Source of the DNA: Candidatus Zixiibacteriota bacterium
Lineage (GTDB): Bacteria > Zixibacteria > MSB-5A5 > GN15 > FEB-12
Direction: 5' to 3'
Assembly: GCA_028289585.1 (NCBI GenBank)
Contig: JANQPI010000010.1
Coordinates: 496,001-560,000 of the forward strand
Length of the DNA stretch: 64,000 nt
Shown: one piece after another, positions 17,037 to 25,797 of the stretch
Layout: each line of letters begins with the position of its first letter
How positions within the stretch are numbered: position 1 is the first letter of the stretch
Notes under the pieces: model-generated
The model's database searches: none
Told to the model about the DNA's origin: nothing
Seen by the model: the letters and a program-made list of their open reading frames with translations, nothing else
Made by a program: the position numbers and the translations under genes

Positions 17037-17726
17037 ATGACTACGTTTGATCAGAACGCATTCGATTCGTTTGTCGACGAACAGGGGGTGTACGGGTTCT
17101 TCGACGAAGCGGTGACGCTCAAATCGGGTCGACAATCACACTTTTATGCCAACTGGCGAACGGTTGTTGAAGATGCATGGCTGACCCACCGACTCGCCGA
17201 TTTTGTACTCGCGTTCATCAATGAACGATTGCCGTCGACGGATACCATCTACGGTGTTCCCGAGGGAGCGACCAAGCTCGGTGTTATCTGTCAGTATACC
17301 CTCGCCCAGCGGGCCTCAACGTTTGGAGCTGGTAGTCATGTCCTGGCCATGGGAAGGGCGAAGCCGAAGGAACACGGTGCTCCCCGAGATCGCTACTTCG
17401 TTGGGACGCCTCGTGGCCGTACGGTTGTCCTTGAGGATGTTACCACGACGGGTGGTTCATCGCTAACCACGATCAAGTTTCTTCAGGAGGCCGGGGTCAA
17501 TGTCGTCGGTCTTGTGTCACTCACGTCTCGCATGGAGAAGCGCGACGATGGTCGCTCGGTTGCCGAGGCCGCATCCGCTTTGGGCGTGCCGTTTCACGCC
17601 ATGTCGAGCGCCTTAGTACATTTGCCGCGGCTGTATGCCAAAGTACACCCCGGAGAAACTGTCGCCCGAGCTATTGAATCGGAGTTTGCAACCTACGGTG
17701 TCGAACCCCTGACGCTGGTTTCTTAA
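17037..17726 (+). CDS. pyrE: orotate phosphoribosyltransferase
   Basis: A 229-residue type I phosphoribosyltransferase. The PRPP-binding loop reads VVLEDVTTTGGSS (about residues 125-137), and an N-terminal TLKSGRQSHFYANWR segment is typical of OPRTases. It converts orotate and PRPP to OMP in pyrimidine synthesis. The gene follows the PP2C gene by 14 bases and overlaps the end of the opposing queD by four bases. The length is slightly above the usual 210-215 residues. Confidence 0.85.
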   Translation: MTTFDQNAFDSFVDEQGVYGFFDEAVTLKSGRQSHFYANWRTVVEDAWLTHRLADFVLAFINERLPSTDTIYGVPEGATKLGVICQYTLAQRASTFGAGSHVLAMGRAKPKEHGAPRDRYFVGTPRGRTVVLEDVTTTGGSSLTTIKFLQEAGVNVVGLVSLTSRMEKRDDGRSVAEAASALGVPFHAMSSALVHLPRLYAKVHPGETVARAIESEFATYGVEPLTLVS

Positions 17727-18094
17727 TCGTCCGTTGGCCCGGTGTACTCGCACCGCGTGGTCGCCGTTTCCATTATCGTTATCTTGGTCAGATCGGGCAG
17801 GCGAGGTTTGATGCGCTGCCATAGCCATTCGGCAATCAGCTCGGTCGTCGAGTAACGGAGATCCTCAACATCATTGAGATGACTGTGGTCGAGCTGATCG
17901 ATGATCGGCTGTACGCTTCGCTTGATATCGGCGTAGTCGATCAGAAAACCGGTTGCCGGATTGACGTCACCAGTCAGTGTTACTTCGACCTGGTAGCTAT
18001 GACCATGCAGATTATGACACGGATGATCGACCGGCAGGTGGTCAAGACGATGTGATGCCTCGAAGCGGAATTGTTTTGTCAGCGTAACACGCAT
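17723..18094 (-). CDS. queD: 6-carboxy-5,6,7,8-tetrahydropterin synthase
   Basis: A 123-residue QueD/PTPS-family enzyme that converts 7,8-dihydroneopterin triphosphate to 6-carboxytetrahydropterin, the second step of preQ0 synthesis. Zinc-ligand histidines are in FEASHRL and NLHGHS, with the catalytic Cys in the preceding HPCHN. LDHSHLND and an ETATTRCEY segment complete the fold. It is the last gene of a queC-queE-queD operon, three bases after queE, and its end overlaps pyrE on the other strand. Confidence 0.9.
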   Translation of the reverse strand: MRVTLTKQFRFEASHRLDHLPVDHPCHNLHGHSYQVEVTLTGDVNPATGFLIDYADIKRSVQPIIDQLDHSHLNDVEDLRYSTTELIAEWLWQRIKPRLPDLTKITIMETATTRCEYTGPTDD

Positions 18095-18097
18095 TGT

Positions 18098-18835
18098 CTA
18101 TCGCTTTCGTTCATTATCCCAGAGGAGAATGTGAAGTCGGGGGGAAACGTTCCAACCGCGTTTTCTAGCGATTTCAGTCACCCACGGTAGGCGTTGCATC
18201 TGTCGGTTGCGAGTTGTTCCCTCGGGCATCAGCCAGATTCGGTCAGCGGGCAACAAAGGCACATACCACCGTTCTATCTCGTCGATATCTTGCTCGTTCT
18301 GGACTACAAATTTGAAGTCGGCGCGATCGGTAGCAACCAATGCCGCGATCGCATCACGATTCAGATTCGTCGTCATCGACATGCCGTTGTTACTGAGTTT
18401 TGGAGAACAGTTCCACCACGAGACGAGTTCTCTGAGTTCATCGGAAGGTCCGAAGAGCCCATTTGTTTCTATTTCAAAGAACGTGAATTCAGACCCACGA
18501 AGCTGATGGATCAGCTCCGGTAGTTGCTTGCGGTGAAGCATCGGTTCGCCACCAGTGAGCACAACGTGAGTTCGGCTCCGATGGTCCTGGTCGATTATGT
18601 CTGAGGCGAACCGGGCAATCCGATCAAATGACTGCCATTGCTCGGTCTCAAATGACGACGGTTCCCAGGTAAACTTCGTGTCACACCAGGCACAGCCGAG
18701 ATTGCAGTATGCGAACCGTATGAAGATAGCCGGGTGCCCCAGCCATCGGCCCTCTCCCTGAAGTGAGGCGAAGTACTCGTTGACCGGCAGTTGGTTCGCG
18801 CGTACTGTCGGCAATGGCATCACATGCGGCATCAT
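18098..18835 (-). CDS. queE: 7-carboxy-7-deazaguanine synthase (radical SAM)
   Basis: A 245-residue radical-SAM enzyme that rearranges 6-carboxytetrahydropterin to 7-carboxy-7-deazaguanine. The FeS cluster motif is CNLGCAWCDT, preceded by the family signature NEYFASLQGEGRWLGHPAIF, and the SAM-binding TGGEPM follows. The ATG overlaps the queC stop (ATGA), so translation is coupled. The start could also be one of the following in-frame Met codons (MMPHVMPLP). Confidence 0.9.
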   Translation of the reverse strand: MMPHVMPLPTVRANQLPVNEYFASLQGEGRWLGHPAIFIRFAYCNLGCAWCDTKFTWEPSSFETEQWQSFDRIARFASDIIDQDHRSRTHVVLTGGEPMLHRKQLPELIHQLRGSEFTFFEIETNGLFGPSDELRELVSWWNCSPKLSNNGMSMTTNLNRDAIAALVATDRADFKFVVQNEQDIDEIERWYVPLLPADRIWLMPEGTTRNRQMQRLPWVTEIARKRGWNVSPRLHILLWDNERKR

Positions 18836-19563
18836 GGGCGTACCTTCGGTGGTGTAACGTACCGAGTTGGATCGGTGATGTTAGCATCGGTGAATCCACG
18901 GGCTCGGAGCTGACAGGCATCGCATCCGCCACAGGCCAACCCTGCTTCCGAAGGATCATAACAGGAGAGGGTGTTGGCAAAGTCGACACCGAGGTCGCGA
19001 CCCAAAGTCACTATCTCTCGCTTGGAGAGAGCGATAAGTGGTGCCTCTACAGTGAGAGTCTGACCGGTCACGCCGAGTCGCGTTCCCAGTCGGGCGGTTT
19101 CTGCAAACGCCGCGATGAATTCCGGTCGGCAATCGGGATAACCAGAATAGTCGACCGCGTTGGCACCGATGAGCACATGATTGGATCCGCGAGCTTCAGC
19201 CCAGGCAACGGCGAGGGAGAGAAAAACAAGGTTGCGGGCCGGAACATAGGTGACCGGAATGTCATTGGATGCCGGTTGGGATTCGATGCTGCGATGCTTC
19301 GGAACCTCCACATCATCAGTCAACGCAGAGCCACCAAACCGAGATAGATCGATCTCAATCTCGCGGTGCGTTTCTAGACCAAGTTGCCGTGCGACTCGCC
19401 GGGCCGCGCCGAGTTCGACCTGGTGACGTTGCCCGTAGTGGACGGTCAGGGCTGCCACCTCCCATCCCTGGCGCAGGGCCCAGGCCGCGGTTACTGCCGA
19501 ATCCATACCGCCCGATAGGAGGCAGACCGCCGAGGGAGTCGCTGATTGTTTGGTGATGCCCAT
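18832..19563 (-). CDS. queC: 7-cyano-7-deazaguanine (preQ0) synthase
   Basis: A 243-residue ATP-dependent enzyme that makes preQ0 from 7-carboxy-7-deazaguanine and ammonia. The N-terminal PP-loop is LLSGGMDSAV, a HYGQRHQVE signature follows, and the C-terminus has a zinc site with CYDP.., CGGCDACQLR cysteines. The start at 19563 (MGITKQS) is chosen because the upstream in-frame extension to 19656 is Gly/Pro/Arg-rich and crosses the start of the divergent queF. It is the first gene of queC-queE-queD. Confidence 0.88.
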   Translation of the reverse strand: MGITKQSATPSAVCLLSGGMDSAVTAAWALRQGWEVAALTVHYGQRHQVELGAARRVARQLGLETHREIEIDLSRFGGSALTDDVEVPKHRSIESQPASNDIPVTYVPARNLVFLSLAVAWAEARGSNHVLIGANAVDYSGYPDCRPEFIAAFAETARLGTRLGVTGQTLTVEAPLIALSKREIVTLGRDLGVDFANTLSCYDPSEAGLACGGCDACQLRARGFTDANITDPTRYVTPPKVRP

Positions 19564-19618
19564 CAAGCCGCGAATATAGCCGGGACCGGGCAGAGGCGCC
19601 AGCCGTAGCGCCTCATTG

Positions 19619-19647
19619 TTGCTGCCGCCGGTCCGGCCGCGTATACT
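19619..19647 (+). promoter_or_regulatory. predicted leaderless promoter of queF
   Basis: TTGCTG, 17 bases, TATACT, with the -10 box ending seven bases before the ATG at 19655. The predicted transcript would begin at or within a base or two of the start codon, in keeping with the lack of a Shine-Dalgarno sequence. Confidence 0.55.
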
Positions 19648-19654
19648 GGCCGCC

Positions 19655-20065
19655 ATGACGAAATCAAGTTACGATGATCGACAGGAGACGATTCGGGACT
19701 GGGCCACGCCGGAGATCGAGACGTTCAGTAATGTCTATCCCGATCGGGAGTTTGAGGTTACGATGACGATCCCCGAGTTTACCTGCGTCTGCCCCAAGAC
19801 CGGACTTCCGGACTTCGCCGAACTCGAACTCACGTATGTTCCCAATGAGCGGTGTCTCGAACTTAAAAGTTTCAAGGAGTACCTCCTCGCCTATCGAGAC
19901 CGGGGGATCTTCCATGAGAACGTGGTGAACAAGGTGCTCGACGATATCGTCGCTGCCGCGGCACCGCGACAGGCCGAGCTCATCGGCACCTTCAACCCTC
20001 GAGGGGGCATCCAAACCACCGTGAGTCGCACGTATAACGCTGAGACTGATAACCGGGCAGATTGA
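19655..20065 (+). CDS. queF: NADPH-dependent preQ0 reductase (unimodular)
   Basis: A 136-residue QueF of the short (type I) class, reducing the nitrile of preQ0 to preQ1. The substrate-binding Cys lies in PEFTCVCPKTGLPDF, the YVPNERCLELKSFKEYL segment carries conserved residues, and FHENVVNKVLDDI contains the family His and Glu. It is divergent from queC with about 90 bp between the starts. The ATG at 19655 is used rather than the in-frame TTG at 19616, because the promoter lies between them. Confidence 0.9.
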   Translation: MTKSSYDDRQETIRDWATPEIETFSNVYPDREFEVTMTIPEFTCVCPKTGLPDFAELELTYVPNERCLELKSFKEYLLAYRDRGIFHENVVNKVLDDIVAAAAPRQAELIGTFNPRGGIQTTVSRTYNAETDNRAD

Positions 20066-20082
20066 GCGCTAAGCACGCCGCT

Positions 20083-21747
20083 ATGACGACATCTAATACG
20101 GAAACTCGAAAGTTGGTCGGGACCGATGGTTCCCGCTACTACACGTTTGACTTGTCCGACGGTACCCATGTGGTCGGTCGTCGAACTGATTGCGAGGTCT
20201 GCATCACCGACCGAACCGTCTCGAGACGCCATGCTGAGATCACTGTCTCGGGTGACGCGATTACCGTTGTGGATTTGGGTAGCCATAACGGGACGAGCGT
20301 TAACGGTAAGCCGGCCCAATCGCCTCTGAACGTTGATATCGGCGATGTTGTGACATTTGGGCAGGCCGAGTTTCGTGTCGCGGGTGCGGGAGATGCCGTC
20401 GAGCCACCGTCAACTCGCCAGGAGATTGCCAGCTTCACCGATGTCGACCTTGAAAAATCGGTGGTGATGTCTGTCAGTGATTTCCAGCAACCGTTGTCGA
20501 CACGTGTCACGGCGATGCCGGAGCTGCTGCCGACGTTATCCGAGATGGCACGTATGCTCGTGCTTCCCGAACCGCAAGAGGTCATGCTGGAACGTTCTCT
20601 TACGCTCGTTGCTCGGATGATACCGGCTGAGCGGCTCGCGGTCCTTATCAAATCGGGTGACAGCGTTCATCCCGTTGCTACGCTCTTGCCGGGTGATAAA
20701 GACCCCGGAGGGTTTCAGCTTTCGAGCACGATTGTGAACGAGATTCTGAACAACAAGAGCGCAGTGCTTATGGGTGATCCGGCCGACGACCAGCGCTTTG
20801 CCGAACAGAAATCGATCATTCAGCTCGAACTGAAGTCAGCGATGGCGGCCCCTCTTCTCGATGAAGGTGAGGTTCTGGGCATCCTGTATGTCGATTCGAC
20901 CAATCCGGTGCATCTCTACAACGAGGATCATCTGCGGCTTCTGGCAACATTCGGCAACATTATCGCGTCTCGGATGGTCAACTTTGCATTACTAGAGGAG
21001 CGGCAGGAAAACGAGCTGATGCAGCGCGAACTTGCTCGGGCGGCGTCGATTCAGCGCAATCTCCTCGTTGCGGAACCGCCGTCAGTCCAGGGCTACTCGG
21101 TCTTTGCCTATCAGGAACCATGCCTGACGGTGGGTGGCGATTTGTATGACTACGCGATTCTTCCGGACGGAAGGCTGTTCTTCTTGGTCGGCGACGTTTC
21201 CGGAAAAGGGATGGGCGCGGCGATCTTAATGTCGAATATCCTCGCTTCCTTCCGCATACTCGAGGGGACGGGCGAGGAGGTTTCATTGCTCGAGGCAGTG
21301 TCCCAGGTGTCGAAGCAACTCTGGCGGTTCTCGGCTCCGAGTGATTTTGCAACCCTCTTTGTAGGTGTCCTCAATACGAGGACCCACTCGCTTAAGTTCG
21401 TCAATGCCGGGCACAATGCACCGCTGTTGTTAAGGGCGGATGGTCAGCAGGAATGGCTGCAGCCATCAGGCACCATGATCGGTGCGTTTGACATGATGGC
21501 TTGGGAGGAAAGCAGGACCGAGTTGCAACCGAACGATCTGCTTGTCGTTTATAGCGATGGAGTAACGGAGGCGGAGCACGATGACGAGCAGTACGGCGAG
21601 GAACGAATGACCAAGGTCGTGGCTGCCCATCCCGAACGATCGGCTGAGGCGCATGCTCGAGGGATGATTACTGATATTCTGGACTTTGTCGGTGATTCGC
21701 CCCGATCGGATGATATCACCATGCTGCTGGTGAAACGCGAGGATTAG
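20083..21747 (+). CDS. FHA-GAF-PP2C phosphatase
   Basis: A 554-residue signalling protein. An N-terminal FHA domain (about residues 15-95; VGRRTDC, SRRHAEI, SHNGTSVNG) binds phosphothreonine, residues about 155-310 form a GAF domain, and the C-terminal half is an RsbU/SpoIIE-type PP2C (GGDLYDY, GDVSGKGMGAA, NAGHNAPLL, YSDGVTEAE, DDIT). The following gene, two bases downstream, is a transmembrane Ser/Thr kinase, so the FHA domain may dock on that kinase; this is inference. An in-frame TTG at 20062 overlaps the queF stop and would add seven residues. Confidence 0.85.
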   Translation: MTTSNTETRKLVGTDGSRYYTFDLSDGTHVVGRRTDCEVCITDRTVSRRHAEITVSGDAITVVDLGSHNGTSVNGKPAQSPLNVDIGDVVTFGQAEFRVAGAGDAVEPPSTRQEIASFTDVDLEKSVVMSVSDFQQPLSTRVTAMPELLPTLSEMARMLVLPEPQEVMLERSLTLVARMIPAERLAVLIKSGDSVHPVATLLPGDKDPGGFQLSSTIVNEILNNKSAVLMGDPADDQRFAEQKSIIQLELKSAMAAPLLDEGEVLGILYVDSTNPVHLYNEDHLRLLATFGNIIASRMVNFALLEERQENELMQRELARAASIQRNLLVAEPPSVQGYSVFAYQEPCLTVGGDLYDYAILPDGRLFFLVGDVSGKGMGAAILMSNILASFRILEGTGEEVSLLEAVSQVSKQLWRFSAPSDFATLFVGVLNTRTHSLKFVNAGHNAPLLLRADGQQEWLQPSGTMIGAFDMMAWEESRTELQPNDLLVVYSDGVTEAEHDDEQYGEERMTKVVAAHPERSAEAHARGMITDILDFVGDSPRSDDITMLLVKRED

Positions 21748-21749
21748 CT

Positions 21750-24700
21750 ATGTTTACGCCGGGCCAGATGATTGACCATTTTCGTATTGAGCGTAAACTC
21801 GGTGAAGGTGGCATGGGAGAGGTGTATCTTGCCACCGATACGCGCCTTGATCGCAGCGTCGCCATTAAGACGCTCATCCCGGAACAGTTCGATCAACCCG
21901 AACAGCTTGACCGGTTCGCCCGCGAGGCACAGACCGCCGGAAAGATTAATCACCCCAACGTAATGTCTATATTCGATATCGGCGAGGCGACCGATGATCG
22001 GGGCGATATCAAGTACATCGTCATGGAATATGTACCGGGCGATTCACTTTCGAGTCATCTGTCTGAGGGAGCTATTGACCTCGCGGAGCAACTCCGGCTC
22101 GGTGAGAAGATCGCCTCCGGACTCGCTGCCGCCCACAAGTTGGGGATCGTTCACCGCGACATCAAACCGGATAACATTCTCCTTGATGATCACGGGGAGC
22201 CGAAGATCCTCGACTTTGGATTGGCCAAACCAACTGTCGGTATGCAGTTCGACGGTGAAGATGGAGCCACCCAGTCGGTCTCGGCTGAGCTGACCAAAGT
22301 CGGCAAAATTCTCGGGACCGTCTCGTATATGTCTCCCGAACAGGTCCGAGGCGAGCCGGTTGATACCCGCTCGGATATCTTCTCATTCGGTATCTTGCTC
22401 TATCGCATGGTCGCGGGAGAATTGCCCTTTAGCTCGCCAACCCAGGTTTCGACACTCGCGAAGATTCTTGAATCAATTCCTGAGCCACCATCAGCGCGTA
22501 ACGTTGATGTCCCGCCCGAATTGGAACGAATCATTGACAAGTGTCTCCAAAAAGATCCCGACGATCGCTATCAGGATACGCGTGACTTGGTCGTTGACCT
22601 CCGCAATCTGCGTCGACAGTTCGACTCTGGTGTGAGTCGGTCGATTTCTATCACCGGTCCGGTAGCCGTTCAGCAGCCGAAGAAGAAAAGCTTTTGGCAG
22701 AATCTGACCTGGAAGCAGGTGGTGCTCCTGATCTTTGTGACGCCGTTCGCGTTCGGACTGGCAGTCGTTCTGTTTGGTATCATCGCCGGGTTGGTTACTT
22801 CGTGGGGGGAGGACGAAGCCAGCACCGAAGAACTGGAGATTACCGGTGACGCACTGGCTATTCTAACGTTCGCCAATCGCAGCCAGGACACAACGTACAA
22901 CTGGCTGGAAACCGGATTGCCTGAAATCCTGCTGACCGATCTGGCGCAATCGACCGATCTGCGTCTTGTCTCCGGCGACCGTGTGCGTGGCCTGCTCCGC
23001 TCTGAAGGTAATAGTCGACCGAGTCCCGAAGATCTAATCAGAGCATCGGCCGCATTGGGTGCGGACAAAGTGTTATCCGGGTCACTCTATTCAGTGGGCG
23101 GGGTCCTGCGCATCGATGCACGACTTCAAGACCTGCGCACTGATCGGATCGTGGTGAGCGAAGACGTCTCGGGAGCCGACGCCTTTTCTTTGGTCGATAC
23201 ACTGTCACAGCGAATCGCCCTGTCACTCGACAGTGGAGCTGTCGCTGCCAGTGGTTCGGTGAGCGAGTTCGCCGGTTCTCCCCAGGCGTATCGTTTCTAT
23301 GTGGCCGGACTTGAACTGTTCGCTGACGAGGACTACGAGGCGGCGATTGAGCAGTTTGAACTGGCTCTCGAGGTCGACTCGACGTTCGCACTCCCTTATC
23401 TGCGCATTGGGATGTGCCACCTGTTCTCCGGTCGAACAACACAGGCGCGGCCCTTCTTCGCGCGTGCCGAAGAGTTGGGCGAACGGCTGCCGGTGCGCGA
23501 TCGGAAACTGACCGAGGTTTACGCTGATCTCTGGCTACGCCAGGAATTTGGCGATGGCTTCCGAAAAATGGAACAGCTGGTCCGAGATCGCAGTGATGAT
23601 CCCGAGATTCGCAGCGTCTTTGGCATCCTGCTCTGGGGATTCGAAACTGATACAGTGAGGGCGTTCGCCCAATTCGATTCCGCACTGGCGATTGACCCGA
23701 CGTTCCAGCTAGCCCTTCAGCAATACGCCCAGATCTATGAAACGCTTGATCTGTATGATGAGGCGGAACGGTACATTGAGCGCATGCGTCGGTTCCATCC
23801 CGATGCCCCCGGTGCTTATCGAGCCCTGCTGAGTATTTACCGATCTCAGGATGATTTTCCGAACGCGATCGCCACGGCTCTCGAGGCCCGCCGCCAGTTC
23901 GCTGACAAGCCGTGGCCAATTCGTAGTCTCTACGGCATCGCTGTCGAGGTCCGCGATTTCGAAATGGCTCAAGCGTATACCGATACGTTGCTGTCACTGC
24001 ACGGCGACGATTTCTTCGAACTTGCTCGTGCCCATCGTGCGCAGGCGACGATAGCGCTGTGGGAGGGGCGATTCCGTGATGCGATTACCGCTCGGACAGA
24101 GTCACTCGAAGCATCTCTGGAAACTGGTGACACGAACCTCGTGCTCCAGGATATGCAGGCGCTTCAGGGACTCTATTACACGTTTGAGTTCCCTGATTCC
24201 GCCATCTTCTGGGCTGAGAGAGCGTACGAATGGTCTGACGTTTTTAACCGTCTCAACTTTCCGCTTGTGATGGCCGAACTCCAGCCGGAAACGGCGACGA
24301 CACTGCGTCCGCTGATGGTCCAAAACACCAACGACTTCCGTAATCGTCTTCCCGATAACCTCCGCCCGATGGCCGATCTCCTGCTGGACATTTTCGATGC
24401 GAATATCGCTACGGACACAAATCGAATTATGTCGCTGCTTGACTCGTTCATTGTCATCCAGCCAAACACGCAGCCGACCACGGGGAATCACCGCCTGCTT
24501 GGTCAGATGGCCGTGGAAACGGGTGACTATGCGCGCGGATTGGAACTCCTGCTGCCGTTTGTTGAGGGCGAAGGGCGAACATCGAGTGGGCTTCAGTATC
24601 CGCTCCTGTGTTACTTCGTCGGTCGCAGTTATGAGGGGGTAGACGATATTACGTCAGCCATTCGCTACTATGAACGGATGCTAAACTACTGGTCAGATCC

Positions 24701-24761
24701 ACAGATCGAGTTTACGCGGATTACCGACGCGCGAGAACGATTGGCACGACTGCGGAGCTAG
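21750..24761 (+). CDS. transmembrane Ser/Thr kinase with TolB-like and TPR domains
   Basis: A 1003-residue receptor-type Hanks kinase. GEGGMGEVY is at 18-26, the ATP lysine is K40, HRDIKPDN starts at H135, DFG is at 155-157 and SYMSPE at 192-197, so it looks active. One membrane helix lies at about 323-350. The part beyond it begins with a TolB-like domain (ALAILTFANRSQDTTYNWLETGL) and continues as TPR repeats to the end, probably in the periplasm. It follows the FHA-GAF-PP2C gene by two bases, forming a kinase-phosphatase pair. It has the same overall plan as the kinase at 13189-15618, but that one has no membrane helix. Confidence 0.88.
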   Translation: MFTPGQMIDHFRIERKLGEGGMGEVYLATDTRLDRSVAIKTLIPEQFDQPEQLDRFAREAQTAGKINHPNVMSIFDIGEATDDRGDIKYIVMEYVPGDSLSSHLSEGAIDLAEQLRLGEKIASGLAAAHKLGIVHRDIKPDNILLDDHGEPKILDFGLAKPTVGMQFDGEDGATQSVSAELTKVGKILGTVSYMSPEQVRGEPVDTRSDIFSFGILLYRMVAGELPFSSPTQVSTLAKILESIPEPPSARNVDVPPELERIIDKCLQKDPDDRYQDTRDLVVDLRNLRRQFDSGVSRSISITGPVAVQQPKKKSFWQNLTWKQVVLLIFVTPFAFGLAVVLFGIIAGLVTSWGEDEASTEELEITGDALAILTFANRSQDTTYNWLETGLPEILLTDLAQSTDLRLVSGDRVRGLLRSEGNSRPSPEDLIRASAALGADKVLSGSLYSVGGVLRIDARLQDLRTDRIVVSEDVSGADAFSLVDTLSQRIALSLDSGAVAASGSVSEFAGSPQAYRFYVAGLELFADEDYEAAIEQFELALEVDSTFALPYLRIGMCHLFSGRTTQARPFFARAEELGERLPVRDRKLTEVYADLWLRQEFGDGFRKMEQLVRDRSDDPEIRSVFGILLWGFETDTVRAFAQFDSALAIDPTFQLALQQYAQIYETLDLYDEAERYIERMRRFHPDAPGAYRALLSIYRSQDDFPNAIATALEARRQFADKPWPIRSLYGIAVEVRDFEMAQAYTDTLLSLHGDDFFELARAHRAQATIALWEGRFRDAITARTESLEASLETGDTNLVLQDMQALQGLYYTFEFPDSAIFWAERAYEWSDVFNRLNFPLVMAELQPETATTLRPLMVQNTNDFRNRLPDNLRPMADLLLDIFDANIATDTNRIMSLLDSFIVIQPNTQPTTGNHRLLGQMAVETGDYARGLELLLPFVEGEGRTSSGLQYPLLCYFVGRSYEGVDDITSAIRYYERMLNYWSDPQIEFTRITDARERLARLRS

Positions 24762-24770
24762 GCTGATGAT

Positions 24771-24791
24771 GTCGGGGATTTCTTTCCCGAC
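24771..24791 (+). terminator. weak hairpin after the kinase gene
   Basis: GTCGGG pairs with CCCGAC across a nine-base loop just after the kinase stop. No T-run follows, so termination is uncertain. Confidence 0.3.
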
Positions 24792-24804
24792 TTCGAAAAT
24801 CCGA

Positions 24805-24833
24805 TTCCCTGGATCGATTGGCTCGGCTACACT
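24805..24833 (+). promoter_or_regulatory. predicted leaderless promoter of the EamA gene
   Basis: TACACT lies six bases before the ATG at 24840, with a poor -35 match (TTCCCT) 17 bases upstream. There is no Shine-Dalgarno sequence. Confidence 0.35.
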
Positions 24834-24839
24834 GCCGGG

Positions 24840-25778
24840 ATGAATCCGTCCGCCATGCTTTCCGGAGATGATCGTCAGGCGCTGCTGCTTGTTAGTGCTG
24901 GAGCGGTGACGATTTCCTTTTCCCCGGTCTTCGTGAAAGCGATTGGACCCGATGTTCTTGGTCCTTCGACCATTGCCTTCTGGCGACAGGCGCTCGGAAC
25001 GCTCGCGTTATGCGCGATTGCTCTTCTGACAGGACGGTCACTTCGTCTACCGCCACGAGCGCTTGCGATCGCCGCATTGGCCGGAGTCTTCTTTGCGGCC
25101 GATCTCTATTGCTGGCATCGATCGATTCTTCTTACCGGGGCGGGCATGGCAACGATCCTCGGTAATACCCAGGTCTTCGCGTCTGCGTTGCTCAGTTATC
25201 TCATCTGGCGTGAAACCCTCACCCTGCGATTCTTTCTGGCCGCGTTCGGAGGGTTGATTTCCGTTGCCTTGCTGGTCGGTCTCTTTTCCGACAGTATCAC
25301 GTTTACGCGAGACTATCTCCTCGGCATTGCTTTCGGCTTAGGAACCGGTCTTGCCTACGCCGCGTACATTGTGACAGTTAAACAGGCGGGGCGACAGCAG
25401 GAACGACCTGATCTGGTCGTCTTCATGGCGTATGCGTCGGGGGCTACTGCGCTGATTCTTTTCCCCCTATCGATTCTTGAACCAACTCCGGTGCTCCCCA
25501 GTGACGCGTTCAGCTGGCTGATGCTGCTCGGGTTAGGCGTGCTTGTTCAGGCCTTTGGTTGGTGGGCGATTGCGACATCGCTTCCTCGCATTGAAACGCA
25601 TCGAGCCTCGTTACTACTGCTCTTGCAGCCAGCACTGGCAACAGTGTGGGGGTGGCTGCTCTTCAACGAAGCACTGGACCTGCTTCAGGTCCTCGGGGCT
25701 GCTGGTACCCTCGTGGCAATCTACATCGGTTCAGTACGCCATGAAAAACGGGCCGTCGTTAACGACAGCCCGTCATGA
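24840..25778 (+). CDS. EamA/DMT-family transporter
   Basis: A 312-residue inner-membrane protein with about ten hydrophobic helices and two EamA repeats. It is a drug/metabolite transporter superfamily member of the 10-TMS type; the substrate cannot be predicted. Glu in the YLIWRETLTL segment and the second-repeat LFNEAL correspond to the usual EamA pattern. It is convergent with the aminotransferase gene downstream, and the hairpin that ends that opposing gene lies inside its last codons. Confidence 0.8.
   Translation: MNPSAMLSGDDRQALLLVSAGAVTISFSPVFVKAIGPDVLGPSTIAFWRQALGTLALCAIALLTGRSLRLPPRALAIAALAGVFFAADLYCWHRSILLTGAGMATILGNTQVFASALLSYLIWRETLTLRFFLAAFGGLISVALLVGLFSDSITFTRDYLLGIAFGLGTGLAYAAYIVTVKQAGRQQERPDLVVFMAYASGATALILFPLSILEPTPVLPSDAFSWLMLLGLGVLVQAFGWWAIATSLPRIETHRASLLLLLQPALATVWGWLLFNEALDLLQVLGAAGTLVAIYIGSVRHEKRAVVNDSPS
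25744..25773 (-). terminator. intrinsic terminator of the aminotransferase gene, inside the EamA 3' end
   Basis: On the minus strand ACGGGC.GTCG/CGAC.GCCCGT forms an 11-position stem with one mismatch and a TTAA loop, followed by TTTTT. It lies 25 bases past the stop of the minus-strand gene ending at 25798 and is embedded in the last codons of the plus-strand transporter gene. Confidence 0.65.
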
Positions 25779-25797
25779 TTGCGATACAAACTTAGCG

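Noticed and set aside
23038-23997. 319-codon open frame on the minus strand
   Set aside because: It is antisense to the Ser/Thr kinase gene and has an Arg/Pro-rich low-complexity composition without any domain.
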